A DNA stretch of 64,000 nucleotides from CALHRB01 sp964473465 (GCA_964473465.1 CAYYPE010000014.1:14031-78030), one strand, 5' to 3'. Counted from the first letter of the stretch, positions 17,833-26,984 are shown. Program-made: numbers and translations. Notes: generated by a model from the sequence alone, not told the origin.

Positions 17833-18780
17833 ATGAGTGAACATCACAAGGTCATTATAATTGGTTCAGGACCTGCCGGATTCACCGCTGGATTATATTC
17901 CGGACGGGCTTTGCTCGATACAGTAATATTTGAAGGTCAGCAACCGGGAGGTCAATTGACAATAACCACTGAAGTAGAGAATTATCCGGGCTTTCCGGAT
18001 GGAATTCAGGGTCCTGAAATGATGGAAATATTTCGTAAACAAGTTCATCGCTTTGGAGTGAAATCAATTTACGAAACAATTGTAAAAGTTGATTTTTCTG
18101 AAAGACCTTTCAAACTCTGGTCGGACAAAGATAATAAATTATATACTGCCGATTCCGTAATTATATCAACTGGAGCAACTGCAAGAAGATTACACGTCAA
18201 AGGAGAGGATAAATATTGGGGTTTCGGTATATCTGCCTGTGCGACTTGTGACGGATTCTTTTATAGAAATCTGAAGGTATTTGTTGTCGGAGGAGGAGAT
18301 ACTGCTATGGAGGAGGCAAATTATTTAACTCACTTTGCATCATCAGTAACACTTGTTCACCGCCGTGAGGAATTCAGAGCCTCGAAAATTATGGTGGACC
18401 GGGCCAGAAACAATCCAAAAGTGGATTTTATTCTTAATTCAGTTGTTGAGGAAGCTCTTGGAGAGGAAAAAAATGGAATAAAAAAGCTTACAGCTCTGAA
18501 AATCAGGAATGTCAAGACCAATGAGATTAGCATTCATCCTGCCGATGGTTTGTTCTATGCAATTGGACATGACCCAAATACAAATATTTTCAAAGGATTT
18601 ATTGATATGGATGAAAATGGCTACATAAAGACCATCGGTAAATCAAGTTATACTAATATCGAAGGGGTTTTTGCCTGCGGAGATTGTCAGGATAGTGTTT
18701 ACAGACAGGCTGTTACGGCTGCCGGTAGCGGTTGTATGGCTGCTATTGATGCTGAGCGGTGGCTTGCCGAACATTCATAA
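17833..18780 (+). CDS. trxB: thioredoxin reductase
   Basis: A 315-aa FAD/NADPH disulfide reductase with FAD site GSGPAGFTAG (11-20), redox pair C136-A-T-C139, NADPH site GGGDTAMEEA (about 152-161) and C-terminal FAD motif GVFACGDCQDSVYRQAVTAAGSG. It reduces thioredoxin in the cytoplasm. Its length is typical (about 315). It has an AAATG start with a GGAG site 7 bases before, and lies upstream of rplS with its own gap. Confidence 0.96.
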   Translation: MSEHHKVIIIGSGPAGFTAGLYSGRALLDTVIFEGQQPGGQLTITTEVENYPGFPDGIQGPEMMEIFRKQVHRFGVKSIYETIVKVDFSERPFKLWSDKDNKLYTADSVIISTGATARRLHVKGEDKYWGFGISACATCDGFFYRNLKVFVVGGGDTAMEEANYLTHFASSVTLVHRREEFRASKIMVDRARNNPKVDFILNSVVEEALGEEKNGIKKLTALKIRNVKTNEISIHPADGLFYAIGHDPNTNIFKGFIDMDENGYIKTIGKSSYTNIEGVFACGDCQDSVYRQAVTAAGSGCMAAIDAERWLAEHS

Positions 18781-18810
18781 AAAAAACTTTTAAAAAATTT
18801 TTTAAATATT

Positions 18811-18841
18811 TTTGTTAATATTCAAATAATTACTAATTTTG
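18811..18841 (+). promoter_or_regulatory. promoter of rplS, Bacteroidota sigma-A type
   Basis: TTTG (18811-18814), 19 bases, TAATTTTG (18834-18841), then TAGTTCT. This matches the -33 TTTG / -7 TAnnTTTG arrangement exactly and lies 33 bases before the rplS ATG. Confidence 0.78.
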
Positions 18842-18873
18842 TAGTTCTATTTTTATCTAAATCGAATAATACG

Positions 18874-19254
18874 ATGAATAAGTTAGATTTAATAAACAAA
18901 TTATCAATTGAACGAGCAATTGAATTCAAGAAAACCAAGGATGGTGAAAACTATACTGACATTCCTAATTTCAAACCGGGCGATACCATCAATGTAGCCG
19001 TCAGGGTTATCGAAGGCGAGAAAGAAAGAATCCAGAATTTCAAAGGTATAGTAATTGGCAGAAGGGGAGCTGGAATTAATGAAACTTTCCTCATTAGAAA
19101 GATTTCCAATGGGGTTGGCGTTGAGAGAATTTTCCCTATTTATTCCCCAATGATTCAGAGTATCACCTTGTTAAAAGAAGGTTCCGTAAGGCGAGCTAAA
19201 CTTTATTACCTCAGGGGAATGTCAGACAGAAAAATCAGACAGAAAACAACCTAA
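18874..19254 (+). CDS. rplS: 50S ribosomal protein L19
   Basis: A 126-aa protein with family motifs FKPGDTINVAVRVIEGEKERIQNFKGIVI (about 32-60), the basic GRRGAGINETFLIRKIS and VERIFPIYSPMI. L19 sits at the 30S-50S interface. The usual trmD-rpsP-rimM neighbours are not adjacent; here it follows trxB with its own promoter and ends at a strong terminator. Confidence 0.96.
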   Translation: MNKLDLINKLSIERAIEFKKTKDGENYTDIPNFKPGDTINVAVRVIEGEKERIQNFKGIVIGRRGAGINETFLIRKISNGVGVERIFPIYSPMIQSITLLKEGSVRRAKLYYLRGMSDRKIRQKTT

Positions 19255-19259
19255 AATTG

Positions 19260-19286
19260 AAGTGGCTCTTAAGCCACTTTTTTTTT
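19260..19286 (+). terminator. terminator of rplS
   Basis: AAGTGGCT / AGCCACTT with a CTTA loop (19260-19267 with 19272-19279) and nine T. The hairpin begins only a few bases after the rplS stop. Confidence 0.92.
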
Positions 19287-19291
19287 ATTTA

Positions 19292-20065
19292 ATGAAAAAA
19301 ATACCATCAATATCTGCAGCTATAATTACCTTCAATGAAGAAGATAATATTGGCAGAACTCTGGAAAGCCTCAAAGATTTAGTTGATGAAATAATAATAA
19401 TTGACTCAGGTTCCACCGACAGGACAGTGGAAATAGCCCAGCAATACGGAGCAAAAATTTTTATTGAAGAATGGAAAGGTTTTTCTGAACAAAAAAATTC
19501 TTTGATATCGAAATGTAATTCTGAATGGATACTATTTCTGGATTCTGATGAGGCTTTGACAGAGGATTTAAAAATATCCATAATCAAAAATTTATCTTCT
19601 GAAAATTTGTTCGATGGTTATTATATTACGAGAAAGACTCATTATCTTGGAAAGCTGCTAAACTATTCATGGCAACCTGATTTCAAATTACGTCTGGTAA
19701 GAAAAAATATCAATCCTGTCTGGGTTGGTAATGAAATTCATGAGAAATTAATTATTAACGGACGGACTGGAAGATTAGATTCTCATCTGATTCATTATTC
19801 TTACAAGGATATAAATCATCACTTCAGCAAAACTTTGACCTATTCGGTAATTTCAGCAAAAGATTATTATAGTTCAGGAAAAAAATTCTCAATATTTAAT
19901 TTATTAATCAATCCAATTGTAGCATTCATAAAAATGTATTTTATTAACTTTGCTATGCTTGATGGAATTAGAGGATTTATTGCTGCTATTAGTTCTGCTT
20001 TCTATACTTCGATGAAATACTTACACCTCTGGGAACTTTATAACAGTAACAAGAAGAGAGATTAA
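19292..20065 (+). CDS. family 2 glycosyltransferase (WaaE/KdtX-like)
   Basis: A 257-aa GT-A enzyme. The nucleotide-binding start IITFNEEDNIGRTLESL is followed by IIIDSGSTDRTVEIA and the DxD-type LDSDEAL (about 88-94), the set seen in LPS-core glucosyltransferases of the WaaE group. A C-terminal amphipathic stretch with two hydrophobic segments (about 205-240) would tether it to the membrane. A longer frame opens with GTG at 19262, but that lies inside the rplS terminator, so I choose ATG 19292. No ribosome site is evident. It probably acts in LPS or capsule synthesis. Confidence 0.82.
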   Translation: MKKIPSISAAIITFNEEDNIGRTLESLKDLVDEIIIIDSGSTDRTVEIAQQYGAKIFIEEWKGFSEQKNSLISKCNSEWILFLDSDEALTEDLKISIIKNLSSENLFDGYYITRKTHYLGKLLNYSWQPDFKLRLVRKNINPVWVGNEIHEKLIINGRTGRLDSHLIHYSYKDINHHFSKTLTYSVISAKDYYSSGKKFSIFNLLINPIVAFIKMYFINFAMLDGIRGFIAAISSAFYTSMKYLHLWELYNSNKKRD

Positions 20066-20189
20066 TAAAAATTAACTCTTTTTTTGTAAATTGTGAAGCA
20101 CATAAAAGTTAAAAATTTTAAATATTTGTGACTTTTTTGCAGTTTGTGTGTTTTATATAATGTAAGATGTAAAATTTGGGAAAACTATT

Positions 20190-21944
20190 ATGATCAAATT
20201 ACTCAAAATAGCGTTTTTAGCTTTCTTTATTCCTGTTTTAGCCTTTTCAGCATGGGAATTAACCGAAGGTTCCTCAGGTGAAATTAAATCTATAACAAGT
20301 GCAGGTGGAAAACTTTATGCTGCCTCTTATGGCAATGGAGCTTTCTTTTCTCAAACAAAGGGAGTAACATGGATACCAATTAATTCTGGAATGGAAACAA
20401 ATTTAGTATGGGATATAAAGGAATTGAGTAACAGGATTTTTGCAGCCACCGAGGGCAAAGGTATATATATGTCAACAAATTCTGGTTTGAACTGGTCAAA
20501 ATCCAACGATGGTCTTGGTCATTTCTCGGTTTTTGCTCTTTCGACATCAAATAATAATATTTATGCAATGACAGATGAGACTGGTTTGTTTTATTCCACT
20601 GACCTTGGCAAAAATTGGGCAACTATGAATAATGGAGATATAAATCTTATTCTTGCATCAATTGCATCGAGAAATAACGAAGTATATGTCGGCTCTGAAT
20701 TCGGTAATTTATATAAAACTACAAATTTTGGTCAAAACTGGGAAAACCTGAAAAGTGGTCCACTTATTTCTACGATTAAATCCATTTTGCTTGAAGATGA
20801 GAAAATATTTTTAGGCACTTCAAGTGGAGTATATCTTTCTGTTGATGGTGGAAAGAATTGGACATCTGCCAGTCAGGGATTAACAAATTTTGATATTAAT
20901 TCAATCATTAAAATTGGTGAGAAATTAATAGCTGCAACCAATGGTGGGGGTATATTTTTCTCTAACACAGATGGAAAAATCTGGATTGAAATTAATGAGG
21001 AAATTCCTGATTATAAGATACTATCCCTGGCATTTGATGATGAATATGTTTATGCCGGAACCTCGAACTCTGGAATAATTCGTCGAAAAATAAGTGATAT
21101 CAAATTCCCCGAATTAAAAGCTCCTCAGCTTTTAACCCCTGAAAATAAACAAACCAATCAGGAATTTGAAATTGTTCTACGCTGGTCAAATGTTCCTGCG
21201 GCAGCCTCCTACCATGTTCAGATTGCTCTTGATGCTAACTTTAATAATATTTTCAGGGAGAAAGATCAACTTCAAAACACATTTTATAATGTGAGCGGTC
21301 TTTCCGAAGATACAGATTATTATTGGCGGGTTGCTTCAAATTCTCTTGATAACCAAAAAATCTGGTCTGAAGTATGGAGCTTTAAAACCAAGGTTATACT
21401 TCAAGCTTCTAATTTGATTTTTCCTGAAGATCAATCATCTGTTGCGATTCCGGTAAGTTTTTTATGGAACAAAGCAAAAGGTGCCTTATCCTACAAAATA
21501 CAGGTTGCTCTTGATGAATCATTCGAGGAACTTGTTATAAATTCTGCTGCTATCCCGGATACATTTTATAAAGCAACAAATCTATCAGAAAATGTTAATT
21601 ATTTTTGGAAAGTGATTTCTATTGGACCTGGTGAATCAACTCAGGAATCAGTAATAAGAAAATTTAAATCACTTCCTACAGGTGTTGAAGATACTTCTAT
21701 TTATCAGGCATTTTCAATTTTCCCTAATCCTGCAAAAAATTCTGTCAATATTGAAATTGGCGATATTAATTCTGAGAATATCACATTAGAAATATATAAC
21801 TTACTTGGCGAAAAATTGATTCAACAAGAATTAATATGTAATCAAAAAACACATTTGATTAATTTTGAATTGCCTCCGGGATTTTACTCTGTAAGGCTCA
21901 TATCCGTTAAAAATAGCTATTTCAGGAGATTAATTGTGAATTAG
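20190..21944 (+). CDS. secreted propeller protein with T9SS sorting domain
   Basis: A 584-aa protein. A signal peptide (cleavage near AFSA) precedes about six repeats with BNR/Asp-box-like motifs (STNSGLNWSKS, STDLGKNWATM, TTNFGQNWENL, SVDGGKNWTSA; about 30-300). Two fibronectin-like beta domains follow (about 315-400 and 410-495, each with Y-x-V/I-Q-x-A-L-D). The C-terminal T9SS type A sorting domain is FSIFPNPAKNSVNIEIG...GFYSVRLIS. It is probably exported across the outer membrane and anchored or released. The function of the propeller is unknown. Confidence 0.86.
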   Translation: MIKLLKIAFLAFFIPVLAFSAWELTEGSSGEIKSITSAGGKLYAASYGNGAFFSQTKGVTWIPINSGMETNLVWDIKELSNRIFAATEGKGIYMSTNSGLNWSKSNDGLGHFSVFALSTSNNNIYAMTDETGLFYSTDLGKNWATMNNGDINLILASIASRNNEVYVGSEFGNLYKTTNFGQNWENLKSGPLISTIKSILLEDEKIFLGTSSGVYLSVDGGKNWTSASQGLTNFDINSIIKIGEKLIAATNGGGIFFSNTDGKIWIEINEEIPDYKILSLAFDDEYVYAGTSNSGIIRRKISDIKFPELKAPQLLTPENKQTNQEFEIVLRWSNVPAAASYHVQIALDANFNNIFREKDQLQNTFYNVSGLSEDTDYYWRVASNSLDNQKIWSEVWSFKTKVILQASNLIFPEDQSSVAIPVSFLWNKAKGALSYKIQVALDESFEELVINSAAIPDTFYKATNLSENVNYFWKVISIGPGESTQESVIRKFKSLPTGVEDTSIYQAFSIFPNPAKNSVNIEIGDINSENITLEIYNLLGEKLIQQELICNQKTHLINFELPPGFYSVRLISVKNSYFRRLIVN

Positions 21945-21970
21945 AGTTATTTTAATAAATTAATAAAATC

Positions 21971-22000
21971 GGGCTGTCACAAATGACAGCCCTTTTTTTT
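21971..22000 (+). terminator. terminator of the propeller gene
   Basis: A perfect nine-base stem GGGCTGTCA / TGACAGCCC with loop CAAA and eight T, 27 bp after the stop codon. Confidence 0.95.
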
Positions 22001-22285
22001 GTATAGAATATCACTAATCACATAGTGATTAAATATTGGTAACAAGATAATAACAAAAAAGATTCATATCGCATAGCGATTAAATAATAGATTTATAAAG
22101 ATTAATATTGAAAATAGAGGCTTATAAAATTCTTTATTAAATCACCTAAACTATTAAAAATAAATAATTTATTAATTTAAATATTATTTTTAATTTAGAA
22201 TTTGTTAATAGATTTAAGTATATATTTATTTAATATAGGTTTATACGAAATTAATTCATATTTAAAAATATATATTGAGTGAGTT
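22001..22285. other. AT-rich intergenic region with two short palindromes
   Basis: This gap of about 285 bp before the cytochrome gene holds two similar hyphenated palindromes: AATCAC-ATA-GTGATT (22016-22030) and ATCGC-ATA-GCGAT (22068-22080). Each is followed by TAAAT. The remainder is strongly AT-rich and presumably contains the promoter of the cytochrome gene. I see no RNA gene or ORF here. Confidence 0.6.
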
Positions 22286-23629
22286 ATGAAGAATTTTTTC
22301 AGCATTTTGGTTTTAACATCATTTTTTGTTGTTATAATTAGCAGTTGCAGTAAAGAAGATAATACAACCAACCCGCAGGCACAGATAAATTCTTGCGTTG
22401 GCTGTCATACAAATTATGATGCATTAAAAAGGCTGCACACTCCCGATACAGGAACAACAGGAGGAGGATGTAGTGGCGATGCACCTCATTATGAACCCTA
22501 CGACAGAGTATATTTAGGCGGAGATGGTTATCAACTTTTTAAAAAATCCGAGCATGGAAAACTTCCCTGCACAAGTTGTCACAACGGAACAGACGGAACT
22601 GACGACAAAAAGCTTGCTCATTCAAACAATTTTATAAAATATCCATCGAGATTTGCCAAGGAAAAATGCCAAAGCTGTCATCCCGATGAAGTTGCAAGAA
22701 CTACAAACAGTATCCATGAGCAGGGTTGGGGACAAAAGAGAAAAGTTACTATCAGGTATGGTCTCGCTGGTTCAGATGAGTTTCACAAACTACCACCAGC
22801 AATTGTTGCTGGGTATGATAAAAATTGCGCTTCCTGCCATGCCTCCTGTGGTGACTGTCATGTCAATAGACCACACGCTGGTGGAGGTGGTTTAATGAAT
22901 GGGCATAATTTCAGCAAAAAGCCTGATATGGTGGAGGTGTGCGTTACATGCCATAAGTCGAGAGGCGGTCATGCTTACCTTGGAGTTGCACCCGGTTCGC
23001 AACCTGATATACATTTGACAAAAAAGGGCTTCGATTGTATGAGTTGCCACACAAAGAATGAAATACACGGCGATGGTAATAAATATGAGACAAGATTCCA
23101 TGTTAAGGACATGCCTAAATGCACAGATTGTCATAAGGATGTTGCAAAATCAAATATATATCATGGAATGCATGCAGCCGAATTAACTTGTTATACCTGC
23201 CATTCTCAGGACTATAATAATTGCGGAAGTTGTCATATCGAGCTCGAAGGAGCAAGAATTCCATCCTATCAATCTTTCAAGATTGGTATGAATCCTATTA
23301 AAGATGTAAGGGATTTCAAACTTGCACTTCTCAGAAGAACACTTATGGCTCCGGATAGCTGGTCTAATTTTGGTGTTCCCGTTTTGCCAAATTTCGATGC
23401 TTTTCCTACTTATAATTTTACTACTCCTCACAACATTCAAAGATGGACATCAAGAACAAAGACTGAATCAGGAAAAGCATGTTATGACAACTGCCATATA
23501 GTCAAAGAAGGCGATACCTATAGAAATATTCAATTATATTTATTCAAGAAAGATTTGCTTCCATGGGAAATTATTGCAAATGAAAAAGTTACAGTTGACG
23601 GAAAATTACCCTCAAAATGGGGTCTATAG
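22286..23629 (+). CDS. multiheme c-type cytochrome lipoprotein
   Basis: A 447-aa lipoprotein with lipobox I-S-S-C21. It carries ten CxxCH haem sites (CVGCH, CTSCH, CQSCH, CASCH, CGDCH, CVTCH, CMSCH, CTDCH, CYTCH, CGSCH) and one CxxxCH (CYDNCH) near residue 405. All but the last lie in residues 37-325. A His-rich pattern provides candidate distal ligands. It should carry electrons on the periplasmic or outer side of the envelope. A tandem-rhodanese lipoprotein follows 27 bp downstream, suggesting sulfur-compound redox. The substrate is not deducible. CcmB of cytochrome c maturation lies elsewhere in the window. Confidence 0.92.
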   Translation: MKNFFSILVLTSFFVVIISSCSKEDNTTNPQAQINSCVGCHTNYDALKRLHTPDTGTTGGGCSGDAPHYEPYDRVYLGGDGYQLFKKSEHGKLPCTSCHNGTDGTDDKKLAHSNNFIKYPSRFAKEKCQSCHPDEVARTTNSIHEQGWGQKRKVTIRYGLAGSDEFHKLPPAIVAGYDKNCASCHASCGDCHVNRPHAGGGGLMNGHNFSKKPDMVEVCVTCHKSRGGHAYLGVAPGSQPDIHLTKKGFDCMSCHTKNEIHGDGNKYETRFHVKDMPKCTDCHKDVAKSNIYHGMHAAELTCYTCHSQDYNNCGSCHIELEGARIPSYQSFKIGMNPIKDVRDFKLALLRRTLMAPDSWSNFGVPVLPNFDAFPTYNFTTPHNIQRWTSRTKTESGKACYDNCHIVKEGDTYRNIQLYLFKKDLLPWEIIANEKVTVDGKLPSKWGL

Positions 23630-23656
23630 TATTATTTCACAATCAGGAGTTATATT

Positions 23657-24670
23657 ATGAAAAAATTATTTTCAAAAAACAATATCATTAAAATTAATCT
23701 TATCGCTCTCCTTTTCATCTTCGTATTTATAGGATGTTCAAAGGATGACAGCGTTGTTGAGCCACAGATCAACGAGTCTGAGGTATTATTAAAATACCTC
23801 GAAGAGAATGGAGACTTTATCAATACAGCAGCCCCGACAATGATAACAGCTGAAGATATCAAAACTCAACTATCAGTTGATGCAACAAAAATCCATATTA
23901 TTGATATTCGACCTGCTACCGATTTTGCTAACGGACATATAGAAGGTGCAGTGAACATAGAACTTGCAAAGCTAAGACAGCACTTTCAATCAATTAACCC
24001 AGCATCCTATACTAAAATTGCAATAGTATGTTTTAGCGGACAGACAGCTTCCTATGCTGCTTCATTAATGAGATTGCTCGGCTATAATAATGTTTTTGCT
24101 TTAAAATGGGGAATGGCTTCGTGGCATTCTAATTTTAGGGAAACCTGGACAAAAAAATTAAGTAATGCCCGAGCTACTCAATTTGTCAAAGATGAAACAC
24201 CAAAAGGTCCAGAAGGTCCACTACCTACAATTAATACGGGAAAAAAGACAGCCAAAGAAATTCTCGAAGCAAGAGTAGATGATCTTCTTGCAAAAGGATA
24301 CACTGAAGCAACAATAACTCCGGACGAAGTATTCTCAAAATTGAATACATTCTATATAGTAAATTACTGGCCCAAAGACCAATATCTTGACCCCGGTCAT
24401 ATCCCCGGTGCAATGCAATATACTCCCAAAGCTGATTTGAAAAGCACAACCTTTCTCAAAACATTACCAGCAAATAAAACAGTAATTCTATATTGCTATA
24501 CAGGTCAAACAAGTTCTTTTCTTGCTGCATATTTAAGGCTTTTGGGTTATGATGCCAAATCAATTCTTTTCGGGGCTAATTCTATGATTTATGACCTAAT
24601 GAAAGCAAAGGACAAGGGATTTACTTACTGGAAAGATACAGAATGCAAAGATTACGATTTTAAGAAATAA
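23657..24670 (+). CDS. tandem-rhodanese lipoprotein
   Basis: A 337-aa protein with lipobox F-I-G-C27 and two complete rhodanese domains. The first spans about 65-165 with active-site loop C125-FSGQTA. The second spans about 220-325 with C280-YTGQTS. Both keep the cysteine that carries persulfide. Both loops have Gln where the common form has Arg (CxxGxR). It would act outside the cytoplasm, tethered to a membrane, transferring or relaying sulfane sulfur. The cytochrome gene 27 bp upstream is probably cotranscribed, and a strong terminator follows. Confidence 0.9.
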   Translation: MKKLFSKNNIIKINLIALLFIFVFIGCSKDDSVVEPQINESEVLLKYLEENGDFINTAAPTMITAEDIKTQLSVDATKIHIIDIRPATDFANGHIEGAVNIELAKLRQHFQSINPASYTKIAIVCFSGQTASYAASLMRLLGYNNVFALKWGMASWHSNFRETWTKKLSNARATQFVKDETPKGPEGPLPTINTGKKTAKEILEARVDDLLAKGYTEATITPDEVFSKLNTFYIVNYWPKDQYLDPGHIPGAMQYTPKADLKSTTFLKTLPANKTVILYCYTGQTSSFLAAYLRLLGYDAKSILFGANSMIYDLMKAKDKGFTYWKDTECKDYDFKK

Positions 24671-24693
24671 AAAAATTTATCATTCTTAAATTG

Positions 24694-24727
24694 AGGCTGT
24701 CTTGAAGAAAACAAGACAGCCTTTTTT
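24694..24727 (+). terminator. terminator of the cytochrome-rhodanese operon
   Basis: An eleven-base perfect stem AGGCTGTCTTG / CAAGACAGCCT, a seven-base loop and a T run. Confidence 0.95.
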
Positions 24728-24811
24728 ATTTAAATACAATTTTTTACTAATTTTTGAGACCTTTTTACGTTTTAAGTGTTTAGTATATATTGTTTGAACA
24801 AGTTTTTAAAA

Positions 24812-25342
24812 ATGTTAAAAATCTTAGAACATATAAAGAGCGATATTGTTTTCAGCAATAACTGGTGGGAATACGCTAAAGATATTTATGTTATGCCTAA
24901 CGGCGAACAAGGTGAATATCATTACGTTCACTCGAAAGGCTCGACTTTTATCATACCGATAACCGATGATAAAAACTATATTATGATAAAACAATATCGT
25001 TATCTGAATAGAAAATTCAGCATAGAATTCCCCGGAGGTGGACTCAAAGAAGGAACAGACCCAAAATTAAATGCTATGAACGAAATGCAGGAAGAATCTG
25101 GTTATATATCTGACACTGTAACCCATCTTGGAAATTTTAATCCTTTTAATGGGGTAACCGATGAGATTTGCTATGTTTTTCTTGCCGAAAACTGTCGTTA
25201 TGTCGGGAATAATCCTGATTATTCAGAAGAATTCGAAATTCTTAAATTAACCGAAAAAGATATTATCAACTATATTAAAGAAGGAGAAATATGGGACGGA
25301 ATGACATTAGCTGCTTGGTCTCTTTATTATTTCAAGAGATGA
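24812..25342 (+). CDS. Nudix hydrolase, ADP-ribose-pyrophosphatase-like
   Basis: A 176-aa Nudix-fold protein. Nudix box region: FPGGGLKEGTDPKLNAMNEM followed by QEESGY (about 71-96). The metal-binding Glu residues of the EMQEE core are kept, but the first Glu of the consensus is Thr and the Arg is Asn. MIKQYRYLNRKFSIEFPGG upstream is typical of ADP-sugar pyrophosphatases. A GTG start at 24776 is possible, but ATG 24812 gives the normal domain start. Its stop overlaps the next gene's ATG (ATGA), so the two are coupled. Confidence 0.85.
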   Translation: MLKILEHIKSDIVFSNNWWEYAKDIYVMPNGEQGEYHYVHSKGSTFIIPITDDKNYIMIKQYRYLNRKFSIEFPGGGLKEGTDPKLNAMNEMQEESGYISDTVTHLGNFNPFNGVTDEICYVFLAENCRYVGNNPDYSEEFEILKLTEKDIINYIKEGEIWDGMTLAAWSLYYFKR

Positions 25343-26334
25343 AAAAAATTCAGAAAATATTGTCATATTTTTTTGTTCTGATATTTGTATTTTTAATTCT
25401 AAACCGTAATGAATTATTTTCTCAGGATGGAGCAAAAAAATCAGAGGAACCACCTGCCTATCAACTTAAATTTATACCACCTCAAACGATAAGACATGTT
25501 TACAAAATGCACGATTCAACTGTTGTAACAAGAATTTTCAGCGATAACAGCACAAAAAAATATACCCGTGAAGTATCGTATTACTTTAATTTTGTTATGC
25601 CAAATCCCCCGAAAGATGGATTTATGACATTTGAAGTATCAATAGATTCACTTAAATATAAATTCACCGAAGGCGAAGCAGTTTTTGAATTTGATTCTCA
25701 GGCAGATAATCCCGGTGCTTTAACATTCGAAGACCTTGTCACAACAATTGTCCCTTTAGGAAATGAATTCAACCTGACATATTCTCCTTATGGTGAAGTA
25801 GCGAAAATTGATGGTGAGCGTCTTGATTTTTTAATTGACTATATTAAACAGCAAAAGAACAATCCTATGAGCGATGCAATCATCAATTTCTCTTGGGAAG
25901 AAGGTATTTCTTTTGACAGATTAAAATTTTTGGCAGATGTCAAAAAAATATTATTGCCTGCTGATCCTATTCAAATTGATTCAATTTGGAAAACTCCGAT
26001 AGATTTACAACTTGACTATATCAACTTTTTTGATACCCTCTCAACAAAAATTACTAAATTCAAAGATGGTTTCTTTCATATTACCGGTGTATCCAAAAAT
26101 ATTACGGCAAAGAATAAGCCAGCAAAACTATATGGAATCAAGGCACAGTTGATTGAGGTTGCTGATACCAAAGGGGAAGGTTCTTTTGAATTAATTTTGC
26201 ATAGTCGTGGATTTGTTTCCAAAGCTGAAGCGAAGTATAATCTGGAGATAGGCTCTTATATTAAAAAAGAGTATTTCAAGCAGAAAATTGAGACAAAAAC
26301 GACTTGGGAATTATTAAAACAATTCAGATTTTAA
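25339..26334 (+). CDS. exported protein of unknown function
   Basis: A 331-aa protein with a clear signal peptide (ILSYFFVLIFVFLIL, cleavage near LFSQ). The mature part is beta-rich without Cys clusters or known motifs; it has an Asp/Ser/Tyr-rich centre and a C-terminal segment SYIKKEYFKQKIETKTTWELLKQFRF. I chose ATG 25339 because it overlaps the Nudix stop (ATGA) and begins directly with the signal peptide; a longer frame from 25291 lacks support. I do not recognise the family. It looks periplasmic or surface-exposed. Confidence 0.68.
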   Translation: MKKIQKILSYFFVLIFVFLILNRNELFSQDGAKKSEEPPAYQLKFIPPQTIRHVYKMHDSTVVTRIFSDNSTKKYTREVSYYFNFVMPNPPKDGFMTFEVSIDSLKYKFTEGEAVFEFDSQADNPGALTFEDLVTTIVPLGNEFNLTYSPYGEVAKIDGERLDFLIDYIKQQKNNPMSDAIINFSWEEGISFDRLKFLADVKKILLPADPIQIDSIWKTPIDLQLDYINFFDTLSTKITKFKDGFFHITGVSKNITAKNKPAKLYGIKAQLIEVADTKGEGSFELILHSRGFVSKAEAKYNLEIGSYIKKEYFKQKIETKTTWELLKQFRF

Positions 26335-26359
26335 TTATTTTTAAAAAAATATTATAATA

Positions 26360-26388
26360 TTTGTAACTTATTTAAATTTTTAATGTTA
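26360..26388 (+). promoter_or_regulatory. candidate ECF-sigma promoter before the sigma gene
   Basis: TTTGTAACTTATTT (26360-26373), nine bases, ATGTTA (26383-26388). An identical pair with the same spacing lies at 28200-28228. GTAAC is a plausible ECF -35 core. It is 9 bases from the first ATG, so the message would be nearly leaderless. Confidence 0.5.
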
Positions 26389-26396
26389 TTACAGCG

Positions 26397-26957
26397 ATGA
26401 TGAATGACTTCGAGCAATATGATGATGTAGAGCTTTTTTATTTGATGAAGTCAGGAAGTGGTAGCTCAGAGCAGGCTTTCAAAGTCCTCTACAATAGATA
26501 TTCAGCGAGAATATTTTCATATTGCCGAAAGTTTTTAGGAAACAAGGAAGAAGCACGGGACGTTTTTCAGGAGGCTTTTGTAAGGTTTTATCAAAGCGCC
26601 CAGGAAGAAAGGGAGATGACTAATGTTCCTGCGTTCTTGTTGAAAATTACAAGAAATTTATGTGTTAATATAAAAAGGAAGGATACATCTACTTTGACAT
26701 TCGAAGACTATATGTCTTCTTCTTATGAAAAAAGTGATAATGATGAATTATTAAATTTGATAAGAATGGCAATGGAATTGTTGCCAATTGAATATAAAGA
26801 ATTGTTTATACTAAGGGAATATGAAGGTTTAACATATAATGAAATTGTTAATGTTACTGGTTTACCGCTTGCTACAGTGAAGATAAGACTCTTCAGGGCA
26901 AGACAAAAAATAAGAGAAATATTAGCGCCATATTTGGCTGATTTATCAAAATATTAG
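26397..26957 (+). CDS. ECF-family RNA polymerase sigma factor
   Basis: A 186-aa sigma-70-like factor. Region 2 includes ARIFSYCRKFLGNKEEARDVFQEAFVRFYQSA (about 33-64). Region 4 includes LLPIEYKELFILREYEGLTYNEIVNVTGLPLATVKIRLFRARQKIREIL (about 127-175), with its helix-turn-helix. There is no sigma-1 or sigma-3 region. Two ATG codons lie in tandem (26397 and 26400), and either may start it. The anti-sigma-like gene follows 27 bp downstream. The candidate promoter upstream is repeated before the downstream lipoprotein gene. Confidence 0.93.
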   Translation: MMNDFEQYDDVELFYLMKSGSGSSEQAFKVLYNRYSARIFSYCRKFLGNKEEARDVFQEAFVRFYQSAQEEREMTNVPAFLLKITRNLCVNIKRKDTSTLTFEDYMSSSYEKSDNDELLNLIRMAMELLPIEYKELFILREYEGLTYNEIVNVTGLPLATVKIRLFRARQKIREILAPYLADLSKY

Positions 26958-26984
26958 TATTATTTATTTAATTGCAGCATAGTT

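Noticed and set aside
19262..19291. GTG start of the glycosyltransferase
   Set aside because: It lies inside the rplS terminator hairpin. The ATG at 19292 begins the conserved domain.
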